Assembly (NCBI RefSeq): GCF_016801775.1
Contig: NZ_CP069004.1
Coordinates: 1,364,001-1,428,000, forward strand
DNA from: Sulfitobacter mediterraneus
Lineage (GTDB): Bacteria; Pseudomonadota; Alphaproteobacteria; Rhodobacterales; Rhodobacteraceae
Reading direction: 5' to 3'
Length of the DNA: 64,000 bases
The notes under the pieces were generated by a model, which saw nothing but the letters and a program-made list of their open reading frames with translations, was not told the DNA's origin and ran no database searches. A program made the translations under genes and the position numbers. This document shows positions 1-5,855 of this stretch, piece by piece; position 1 is the stretch's first letter; each line of letters opens with the position of its first letter.

Positions 1-294
1 TGGATCGCGCTGCGGCTCTCGGTCGTGCTGCCGGCTGCTGCATTGGGGCAACCAATGAAGATCTTCGAAAGCTGGCGCGAAACTGCGCCGATCTCCGGAC
101 CGCTTTGGGGCGTTGCCGCGCTTTTGGCGGCGATCAACATCGGGATCAACGGTCTTGCCGCGATGATCCTGCCAGAGGCCGCCGTGGTCTCAGCCCTGAT
201 TTCGGCCTGCGTTTACATGATCGAAGGGTTGGTCTTTGTCTCGGTCCTGACAACCCTATACGGTCATTTGGTGGAAAGGCGCACGTTGGGGTGA
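1..294 (+). CDS. Integral membrane protein, C-terminal part only
   Basis: The reading frame is open from the first base of the window to a TGA at 292-294, so this is the last ~97 residues of a gene that begins upstream. Two hydrophobic stretches (about residues 41-60 and 66-90) look like transmembrane helices, separated by a short polar turn, and the chain ends in a basic tail (VERRTLG). Small hydrophobic proteins of this kind without a named function are common in Rhodobacteraceae. A GTG at 25 is in frame but is probably internal, because the frame reads sensibly before it. Function unknown. Its 3' end faces the 3' end of mrp about 30 bp away. Confidence 0.6.
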   Translation, partial: WIALRLSVVLPAAALGQPMKIFESWRETAPISGPLWGVAALLAAINIGINGLAAMILPEAAVVSALISACVYMIEGLVFVSVLTTLYGHLVERRTLG

Positions 295-323
295 CATGCG
301 CCTTCGGGCCTAAAGTCCTGCCC

Positions 324-1397
324 CTATGCCATGCCACCTTTGATCAAGCCTTCGGCGATCTGCCCGTAAGCCTTGGCCATCGCGCTGTCCCCCGCCGCGA
401 CCGGCGTGCCGCCGTCACCCGCCAACCGGGTCTCCAGATCAATCGGCAAAGTGCCTAGCAAAGGCACGCCGATCTTCTCGGCCTCATCCGCCACGCCGCC
501 GCGGCCAAAGATCTGATGCTCTGCCCCGCAGTCGGGGCACACGAACATCGACATATTCTCGATCAAGCCCAAAACCGGTGTCTTCAGCGTGCCGAACATG
601 TCCAGCGCCTTGCGGGCGTCAATCAACGCCACATCCTGCGGTGTGCTGACCACAATCGCGCCGGTCAGTTCGGACTTGGTGCAAAGAGTCAACTGCACAT
701 CCCCTGTACCCGGCGGCAGATCGACCAGCAAAACGTCAAGCTCCCCCCATTCCACCTGTCCCAACATCTGTTGCAAGGCGCCCATCAACATCGGCCCGCG
801 CCAGACGACCGCCTTGCCCTCTTCCATCATGAAGCCGATCGACATCAGCGTGACCCCATGGGCCTGCAAGGGAATGATCGTCTTACCATCAGGGCTGGCG
901 GGCTTTTTGTTGATCCCCATCATACGCGGGACACTGGGTCCATAGATATCGGCATCCAAAAGACCGACCTTGCGCCCGGCCCGTGCCAGCGCCACAGCAA
1001 GATTGGTGCTGACCGTGGATTTGCCGACACCGCCCTTGCCCGATCCAATGGCCAAAATGCGTTTGACACCGGATGGTTTGGTTGGACCGTCTTGTGGTTT
1101 GGGATGACCGCCGATCTTTAGGGATGGAGGTGCGGCCGGTTTGGCCGCCGGACCATGTGCTGTCAGGGCGACCGTGGCCTGGGAGACACCAGGCAGATCC
1201 GCCACGACCTTCTCCGCCGCATCGCGCAGCGGCGCCATGGAACGGGCCACGTCCGCATTTGGCGCCTCAATGACAAAGCGCACCACATCCCCGTCAATGG
1301 TCAATGCACGGATCAAATCATGATCCAGAATGCTTTTGCCATCCGGCAGGGCCACACGGGCCAGTGCGGCCTCTACCTCGGCTTTGGTGATGGGCAT
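324..1397 (-). CDS. mrp: Mrp/NBP35-family iron-sulfur cluster carrier ATPase
   Basis: 357 aa, full length for the family. It binds and transfers Fe-S clusters to apoproteins in the cytoplasm, coupled to ATP. Residues 1-80 form a MIP18/DUF59-type domain, followed by a Pro/Lys-rich linker (85-110). The deviant Walker A of the MinD/Mrp class, GSGKGGVGKST, lies at 118-128, and a Walker B-like DVLLVDLPPGTGD at 221-233. The CPDC pair (C287, C290) is the metal-binding CxxC. The ATG at 1397 gives a start directly on the N-terminal domain. It stands alone, back to back with the small-RNA locus; the 520 bp upstream to the next gene hold hairpins but no other protein gene. Confidence 0.93.
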   Translation of the reverse strand: MPITKAEVEAALARVALPDGKSILDHDLIRALTIDGDVVRFVIEAPNADVARSMAPLRDAAEKVVADLPGVSQATVALTAHGPAAKPAAPPSLKIGGHPKPQDGPTKPSGVKRILAIGSGKGGVGKSTVSTNLAVALARAGRKVGLLDADIYGPSVPRMMGINKKPASPDGKTIIPLQAHGVTLMSIGFMMEEGKAVVWRGPMLMGALQQMLGQVEWGELDVLLVDLPPGTGDVQLTLCTKSELTGAIVVSTPQDVALIDARKALDMFGTLKTPVLGLIENMSMFVCPDCGAEHQIFGRGGVADEAEKIGVPLLGTLPIDLETRLAGDGGTPVAAGDSAMAKAYGQIAEGLIKGGMA

Positions 1398-1513
1398 TGC
1401 GAACTCTCCTCTTGTTTGACCCTGAAATGGCAGGTTCTGCCCAAATCACAAGAGGGGCGCGGCGATTTGCGCAATGGCTCTGCGCGCAATGCAAGGGGGC
1501 CATCGCAATCCAT

Positions 1514-1537
1514 GCGAATGCTGCATAGCAGCATTGC
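1514..1537. repeat. Perfect inverted repeat in the mrp upstream region
   Basis: AATGCTGC (1517-1524) is followed after three bases by its exact complement GCAGCATT (1528-1535), with flanking GC/GC able to extend the stem around one bulged G. An AT-rich stretch follows immediately (1536-1550). It could be an operator for mrp or for the RNA locus on the other side, or an RNA hairpin; nothing in the sequence decides. It is followed by neither a T tract nor a CCTCC loop. Confidence 0.45.
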
Positions 1538-1617
1538 AAATTTAATTATTGTGCACTTGCAGCATCTGCCCCATCCTAGTCTCATCAGGAAGTCGCAAGG
1601 CTCCTTGAGAAAGTTAC

Positions 1618-1649
1618 CAAACAGGCCTACCTCCTCCCGGGCTTGTTTG
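1618..1649 (+). ncRNA. CCUCCUCCC-loop hairpin, first of two upstream of the DUF1127 gene
   Basis: CAAACAGGCC (1618-1627) pairs with GGCTTGTTTG (1640-1649), 10 bp with one G-T pair. The loop TACCTCCTCCCG contains CCTCCTCCC at 1630-1638, which is complementary to a Shine-Dalgarno sequence. This stem with an anti-SD loop is the architecture known from the CcsR ('cuckoo') RNAs of Rhodobacter sphaeroides. That it is transcribed is an inference; the pairing and the motif are directly visible. Confidence 0.65.
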
Positions 1650-1654
1650 AATTT

Positions 1655-1711
1655 GGCGGCGACATTTTCCTCCTCCCTAATGTCGTCGCCCTTTCTTTCT
1701 TTTCTCCCCCT
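1655..1711 (+). ncRNA. Second upstream CCUCCUCCC-loop hairpin with terminator-like tail
   Basis: GGCGGCGACATT (1655-1666) pairs with AATGTCGTCGCC (1679-1690), 12 bp with one G-T pair. The 12-base loop carries CCTCCTCCC (1669-1677). The stem runs straight into CTTTCTTTCTTTTC, so it can also end transcription. Together with the hairpin at 1618-1649 it would make a compact ~95 nt RNA with two exposed anti-SD loops, ending about 210 bp before the DUF1127 start codon. Confidence 0.65.
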
Positions 1712-1842
1712 TCAAAATCAGCTTCGCCCCACACCGATGCCCTGCACCAAACCGCAGCGCCATTTGTTTCCGTTTTATTAACAACAGGTTGCCGTCACGT
1801 CGCCCATGCAAAAACTGCATATCGGCTTTGCCATTACAGCCG

Positions 1843-1870
1843 TTGTAAGGGTCTGGGAAAGGCGTATGTA
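1843..1870 (+). promoter_or_regulatory. Weak candidate promoter for the DUF1127 / hairpin transcript
   Basis: TTGTAA (1843-1848), 16 bp, TATGTA (1865-1870), ending about 50 bp before the DUF1127 start. The homologous R. sphaeroides locus is driven by RpoHI/RpoHII heat-shock-type sigma factors; the match here is too loose to name the sigma factor. Confidence 0.25.
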
Positions 1871-1918
1871 CCCCTCATCAGACAAGACGATAACGTCATA
1901 CATATACGAGGTGCCCCG

Positions 1919-2131
1919 ATGGCATACATGAACACAACAACCGCCGCTCACCCTTCTGTATTTGCACAAATCGGTGCATTCTTTGAAGGCGCAGCAACAC
2001 GCTACAAACAATACCGTCTTTACCGCGCAACCTTTGATGAGCTGAGCGCCCTGAGCAACCGTGAACTGGCCGATCTGGGCCTGAATCGCTCTGACCTGCG
2101 CCGCGTTTCGATCGAAGCCTCCCGCGCCTAA
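1919..2131 (+). CDS. Small DUF1127 protein, CcaF1-like by context
   Basis: 70 aa. The C-terminal half has the DUF1127 pattern: an Arg/Tyr-rich segment (YKQYRLYRATFDEL), then LSNRELADLGLNRSDLRRVS. Start ATG 1919 is preceded by GAGG at a usual distance; a second ATG at 1928 is possible. In R. sphaeroides the DUF1127 protein CcaF1 (RSP_6037) is encoded just upstream of, and co-transcribed with, the CcsR1-4 RNAs, binds RNA and affects their processing. Here too four CCTCC hairpins follow directly, and two precede it. By analogy it should be an RNA-binding partner of these RNAs in stress responses; that role is inferred from synteny, not from any catalytic motif. Confidence 0.82.
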   Translation: MAYMNTTTAAHPSVFAQIGAFFEGAATRYKQYRLYRATFDELSALSNRELADLGLNRSDLRRVSIEASRA

Positions 2132-2141
2132 GACACCGAGA

Positions 2142-2176
2142 TTGGACGCAACGCACCTCCCTGCCTTTGCGTCCAA
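2142..2176 (+). ncRNA. CcsR-like hairpin 1 downstream of DUF1127
   Basis: TTGGACGCAA (2142-2151) pairs perfectly with TTGCGTCCAA (2167-2176), starting 11 bases after the DUF1127 stop. The 15-base loop contains CCTCCC (2156-2161). First of four tandem hairpins in the same orientation. Confidence 0.7.
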
Positions 2177-2182
2177 AGCAGA

Positions 2183-2221
2183 GGTCCGCATCACCTTCCT
2201 CCTCCCTGATGCTGCGAGACC
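2183..2221 (+). ncRNA. CcsR-like hairpin 2
   Basis: GCATCA (2188-2193) pairs with TGATGC (2207-2212), and an outer GGTC/GACC pair (2183-2186 with 2218-2221) can close the base around an internal loop. The loop holds CCTCCTCCC at 2198-2206, the same nonamer as in the two upstream hairpins. Confidence 0.68.
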
Positions 2222-2232
2222 CTGCGCATAGA

Positions 2233-2263
2233 CCCGAAGCCGACCCTCCCTTGACGCTTCGGG
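2233..2263 (+). ncRNA. CcsR-like hairpin 3
   Basis: CCCGAAGC (2233-2240) pairs perfectly with GCTTCGGG (2256-2263). The loop CGACCCTCCCTTGAC carries CCCTCCC. The arms differ in sequence from the other hairpins while the loop core is kept, which suggests selection on the loop and on stem pairing. Confidence 0.68.
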
Positions 2264-2272
2264 CCGACATAG

Positions 2273-2314
2273 AAACAGCGACACCTTCCTCCCAAGGTGT
2301 CGCTGTTTTCTTTT
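2273..2314 (+). ncRNA. CcsR-like hairpin 4 and transcript terminator
   Basis: AAACAGCGACACCTT (2273-2287) pairs perfectly over 15 bp with AAGGTGTCGCTGTTT (2294-2308); the 6-base loop is exactly CCTCCC. TCTTTT follows, so this is a strong intrinsic terminator as well as the last CCUCC hairpin. It ends 17 bp before the stop of the XRE gene on the other strand. Confidence 0.75.
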
Positions 2315-2331
2315 GTGAGGCCGATGTCGCC

Positions 2332-2535
2332 TCAGGGCGCCGCTTCAAGCAGGTCTCCGGGCTGGCATTCCAGCACCTCGCAAATCTTGGCCAGCGTTTC
2401 AAACCGCACCCCTTTAACCTTACCGGACTTGAGCAGGCTCAAATTCTGCACCGTGATCCCCACCGCTTCGGCCAGATCCTTGGACTTCATCTTGCGTTTG
2501 GCCAACATCACATCCAACCGGACAATGATCTGCAT
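2332..2535 (-). CDS. XRE/Cro-type helix-turn-helix regulator (YozG-like)
   Basis: 67 aa, a bare HTH_XRE domain: the recognition region KSKDLAEAVGITVQNLSLLKSG is followed by the typical third and fourth helices (FETLAKICEVLECQPGDLL). Very short regulators of this type are regularly paired with DUF2975 membrane proteins, and here the ATG shares its A with the TGA of the upstream DUF2975-type gene (TGATG), so the two are translationally coupled. Target unknown, probably its own operon. Confidence 0.85.
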   Translation of the reverse strand: MQIIVRLDVMLAKRKMKSKDLAEAVGITVQNLSLLKSGKVKGVRFETLAKICEVLECQPGDLLEAAP

Positions 2536-3029
2536 CAGACAAACTCCTCGTTCTCGCGGGCGATCCGGATGGCTTCGCGCATCACAAGTCCGAGGAAAAA
2601 GAATGCCAGCCCGCTGAACGCCAATCCCAGATTGCCGCTGTCATACCAGAACCGAAGCGGTAAGGGACCGCCCGCATTGTGCCAGGACCGGATCATCGGG
2701 CCTACCGCGCCTGCCAGAAGCGAAGTTGTCGCAGAACCAAAGATCAACAGCCCCATCCAAACCAGCCGGCAGGCAATGCGCTGATCAAACACGGCCCCGG
2801 CCCGCAGCAACCAAAGCAGCGACGCGCCGGTCAAATAGGCCAGCCAACCCAGTGCCGTGGGAACAAGCCAGACGCAAAAGAACACGATGCGGGTCGTGAC
2901 GGAGATCTCTGCATAGGGGTCAACCCACCGACTATTCCTTCTGGACCAGAAATTTCCACAGCCTGAACAGCGCCAAAATGGGTGCCAAGAAGGGCTGCGA
3001 GCTTGGCGCGAAAGTGGCCAAATGTTCAC
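2535..3029 (-). CDS. DUF2975-type membrane protein with an abnormal N-terminus
   Basis: 164 codons from an in-frame GTG at 3029. From about residue 44 on it reads as a DUF2975 protein: three hydrophobic helices (about 49-73, 89-112, 132-150) and the family-like ending MREAIRIARENEEFV. The first ~43 residues are rich in Trp, Arg, Ser and Cys, lack the hydrophobic first helix expected in this family, and overlap the oppositely oriented remnant at 2978-3355. An internal GTG at 2885 would give a 116-aa product without them. A one-base shift near 2940 would instead join the body to a more hydrophobic minus-strand segment that can start at ATG 3057. So the gene is either 5'-truncated by a deletion or frameshifted. 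It is coupled to the XRE gene downstream. Confidence 0.55.
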   Translation of the reverse strand: MNIWPLSRQARSPSWHPFWRCSGCGNFWSRRNSRWVDPYAEISVTTRIVFFCVWLVPTALGWLAYLTGASLLWLLRAGAVFDQRIACRLVWMGLLIFGSATTSLLAGAVGPMIRSWHNAGGPLPLRFWYDSGNLGLAFSGLAFFFLGLVMREAIRIARENEEFV

Positions 3030-3355
3030 TGGTCGCTGTGTTATTCCCCAAAGGCATGGATCCCAACGGCAACGGGCTTGCGGGGCTTGGGCAAAGAGCA
3101 GGCAAGGAGTTCGCTTCGACCTACGTCAAAAAGCAAAATAAAGGTAAATTCGGGGCCTTTGCCATCAACGGAGCAAGCGATCATGGCTTTTCTTACGGAT
3201 GGGTCAGCGCCGCCGAAGCAAACGCCGCTGCTATCGAGTTTTGTAACGTCGGCAGTGCCCAAGCGCTTGCCAGGTTGGGCATTGAGGGGCGCAAATGGGC
3301 TCGGTCAAACGGATTGGACAAATGCCGTGTGATCGACACCCACTCCCCCGATTGA
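2978..3355 (+). pseudogene. Probable 5'-truncated gene of an uncharacterised family
   Basis: 125 codons from ATG 2978 to TGA 3353-3355. The readable part contains CELGAKVAKCSLVAVLFPKG, then KFGAFAINGASDHGFSYGW, then a Cys-bearing tail (LDKCRVIDTHSPD). It resembles the C-terminal portion of small secreted Rhodobacteraceae proteins with paired Cys and a GAFAIS-type core; this is recalled similarity, not a search. There is no signal peptide and no convincing ribosome site; the frame continues upstream of the ATG to a stop at 2897-2899 with no usable start. Base composition is less GC-rich than its neighbours. I read it as the remains of a gene whose 5' end was lost, though expression from ATG 2978 is not excluded. 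Confidence 0.45.
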
Positions 3356-3362
3356 TCAGGCG

Positions 3363-5705
3363 TTAAAACGGCACATCATCGCAACCTGAGAGAAAGCGGG
3401 ACACAACTTTCTTTGTGCCCGCTTTTTCAAATTCGACCTCAAGCTTGTCACCCTCGATCCCGATCACCGCGCCATAGCCGAACTTCTGGTGAAACACCCT
3501 TTCGCCCATCGTGAAACTGCTCACGGCGTTCATATCGATCGTGACATTGCGGGTTTCTTTGGGCTGGCTCATGCCACGCTCCCCTGCCCGCGCCTGCAGG
3601 CGCCGCCAACCGGGGGAGTTATAGACATTCGCCTCCGCCGCCTGATCATGCAGATTGCTGGTCGGCATCGCCGCGCCGTAGCCCCCGCCATAAAGACCGG
3701 GGGGCGTCAGCACCTCGACGTTTTCCTCTGGCAGCTCATCAATAAACCGTGACGGCATGGAGGATTGCCATTGGCCAAACACCCGCCGGTTCGCGGCAAA
3801 GGAAATAGTACACAGCTCTTCGGCCCGCGTGATCCCCACATAGGCAAGCCGCCGCTCTTCTTCCAAACCCTTGATTCCGCTTTCATCCATCGACCGCTGC
3901 GAGGGGAACAAACCATCCTCCCAGCCGGGCAGAAAAACCGCAGGAAATTCCAGCCCCTTGGCCGCATGCAGGGTCATGATCGACACTTTCGCGCCGCCGT
4001 CATCGCTTTCATTGTCCATGATCAGGCTGACATGTTCCAAAAACCCTTGCAGGTTCTCGAATTGTTCAAGCGCCTTGACCAGTTCCTTGAGGTTTTCCAG
4101 CCGCCCCGGCGCCTCAGGCGTTTTGTCATTTTGCCACATCCCGGTATAGCCGCTTTCGTCCAGAATGATCTCGGCCAGCTCCACGTGGGACATCGTCTCA
4201 TCGCCCACCATCCGGCCCCAGCGGTCAATCCCGTTGATCAAAAGACGAAGCTGCGCCCCGCCCTTGCCGCCCAAACCGTCATGAGCCAACAAGATCCGCG
4301 CGCCCTCGACAAGGTTGGTGCCATGTTCGCGGGCGGTGATCTGGATCTTTTGCTGCGCCTTGTCCCCCAGCCCGCGCTTGGGCGTATTCACAATCCGCTC
4401 AAACGCCAGATCATCATCCGGACTGGTCACCACGCGGAAATAGGCCATGGCATCGCGGATTTCCAAACGCTCATAGAAGCGCGGCCCACCAATCACCCTA
4501 TAGGGCAAACCGATGGTCAAAAACCGGTCCTCAAAGGCGCGCATCTGGTGGCTGGCCCGCACCAGGATCGCCATCTGATCCAGATCCATCGGCGCCTGCC
4601 CGCGCGTGCCGCGCTGCATCGCTTCGATCTCATCCCCGATCCAGCGGGCCTCTTCCTCACCGTCCCAATGGCCAATAAGGCGCACCTTCTCGCCGTCCTC
4701 GGCCTCGGTCCACAGCGTCTTGCCCAAACGCCCCTCGTTGCCCGCAATCACGCCGGAGGCAGCAGCAAGAATATGCGGGGTCGAGCGGTAGTTCTGCTCC
4801 AGCTTGACAACATGCGCGCCCGGAAAATCCGTCTCGAACCGCAGGATATTGCCCACCTCGGCGCCGCGCCAGCCATAGATCGACTGGTCATCATCCCCCA
4901 CACAGCAGATATTGCGATGCCCCTGTGCCAACAGACGCAGCCACAGATATTGGGCCACGTTGGTATCTTGGTATTCGTCCACAAGGATGAATTTGAACCA
5001 GCGCTGATACTGCTCCAGAATGTCCGGATGGGTCTGAAATATCGTGACCATATGCAAAAGCAGATCACCAAAATCCACCGCGTTCAGCTCTTTCAAACGT
5101 CGTTGGTATTGATCGTAAACCTCTGTACCGCGGTGATTATACAGCCCCGCATCGGCCGCTGGCACTTTATCGGGCGTCAACGCGCGGTTCTTCCAGCCAT
5201 CAATGATCCCCGCCAGCATCCGCGCCGGCCAGCGTTTGTCATCGATATTCTCGGCCCGGATCAACTGTTTCAGCAGCCGCAGCTGGTCATCCGTATCCAG
5301 TATGGTGAAATTGCTCTTGAGCCCCGCCAGTTCCGCATGGCGGCGCAACAGTTTCACACAGATCGCATGAAATGTGCCAAGCCAGGGCATCCCCTCAACC
5401 TGTTGACCAAGCATATGCCCAACGCGGGTCTTCATCTCTCGCGCTGCCTTGTTGGTAAAGGTCACCGCCAAAATCTCGTTTGGCCGCGCCCGCCCGGTGT
5501 TCATCAAATGCACAATTCGCGCGGTCAGGGCCTTGGTCTTGCCCGTGCCTGCCCCGGCCAGCATCAACACCGGCCCGTCCATCTGCTCCACCGCGGCCCG
5601 CTGCGCGGGGTTCAGCCCGTCCAGATAGGGTTGAGGCCGCGCCGCCATTGCGCGGGCGGACAAAGATGCGCCTTCAAAGGCGTCCATTTCATCAAAACTG
5701 CTCAT
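3363..5705 (-). CDS. pcrA: UvrD/PcrA-type superfamily 1 DNA helicase
   Basis: 780 aa from ATG 5705. An ATP-dependent 3'-5' helicase acting in nucleotide excision and mismatch repair and in clearing stalled forks. SF1A motifs are present in order: Q-motif LNPAQRAAVE (31-40), Walker A AGAGTGKT (50-57), VDEYQDTN, GDDDQSIYGWRG, QNYRST, TLHAAKGLEF and AYVGITRAEE. The C-terminal ~45 residues (GERVFHQKFGYGAVIGIEG) form the tudor-like tail typical of PcrA/UvrD. The frame extends 8 codons upstream to 5729, but MSSFDEMD is the natural start. Divergent from the FMN dehydrogenase gene. Naming it pcrA or uvrD is a matter of convention. Confidence 0.93.
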   Translation of the reverse strand: MSSFDEMDAFEGASLSARAMAARPQPYLDGLNPAQRAAVEQMDGPVLMLAGAGTGKTKALTARIVHLMNTGRARPNEILAVTFTNKAAREMKTRVGHMLGQQVEGMPWLGTFHAICVKLLRRHAELAGLKSNFTILDTDDQLRLLKQLIRAENIDDKRWPARMLAGIIDGWKNRALTPDKVPAADAGLYNHRGTEVYDQYQRRLKELNAVDFGDLLLHMVTIFQTHPDILEQYQRWFKFILVDEYQDTNVAQYLWLRLLAQGHRNICCVGDDDQSIYGWRGAEVGNILRFETDFPGAHVVKLEQNYRSTPHILAAASGVIAGNEGRLGKTLWTEAEDGEKVRLIGHWDGEEEARWIGDEIEAMQRGTRGQAPMDLDQMAILVRASHQMRAFEDRFLTIGLPYRVIGGPRFYERLEIRDAMAYFRVVTSPDDDLAFERIVNTPKRGLGDKAQQKIQITAREHGTNLVEGARILLAHDGLGGKGGAQLRLLINGIDRWGRMVGDETMSHVELAEIILDESGYTGMWQNDKTPEAPGRLENLKELVKALEQFENLQGFLEHVSLIMDNESDDGGAKVSIMTLHAAKGLEFPAVFLPGWEDGLFPSQRSMDESGIKGLEEERRLAYVGITRAEELCTISFAANRRVFGQWQSSMPSRFIDELPEENVEVLTPPGLYGGGYGAAMPTSNLHDQAAEANVYNSPGWRRLQARAGERGMSQPKETRNVTIDMNAVSSFTMGERVFHQKFGYGAVIGIEGDKLEVEFEKAGTKKVVSRFLSGCDDVPF

Positions 5706-5765
5706 GGCGGTTAACCTAGCCGCTTTCACCGCGCAGGAAAACCCATGTTCTTGGGATGTTCCCCT

Positions 5766-5813
5766 CCCTTTTTGGCCTTAAATACCTCCGGGGGTTTGGG
5801 GGCTGGCCCCCAA
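5766..5813 (+). repeat. Dispersed GC-rich intergenic element, copy 1
   Basis: A ~48 bp element: CCCTTTTTGGCC, TAAATA, CCGGGGG, then a GGGGGCTGGCCCCC hairpin. A second copy, inverted, lies at 59495-59542 with the same blocks in the same order. The present copy sits between two divergent genes. Palindromic elements built this way recur in Roseobacter-group intergenic regions; function unknown. Confidence 0.7.
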
Positions 5814-5855
5814 CTGGCGCTAGACAATTCCGCCCCTCTTGGCGCAAATGCTGAT

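Noticed and set aside
1643..1918. An N-terminal extension of the DUF1127 protein reaching back to 1643
   Set aside because: The extra 92 codons run through the CCTCC hairpin and its T-rich tail; ATG 1919 has a ribosome site and gives the family's normal length.
2935..3057. A minus-strand segment starting at ATG 3057 with a hydrophobic stretch (FLAPILALFRLWKFLV) as the missing N-terminus of the DUF2975 protein
   Set aside because: It ends at a stop out of frame with the body and lies opposite a plus-strand frame that reads more like real protein; kept only as an alternative in the deletion/frameshift finding.
3765..5714. A 649-codon open frame on the plus strand opposite the helicase gene
   Set aside because: It is the antisense shadow of a GC-rich gene with third-position bias; composition is His/Arg/Gln-rich and no family pattern appears.
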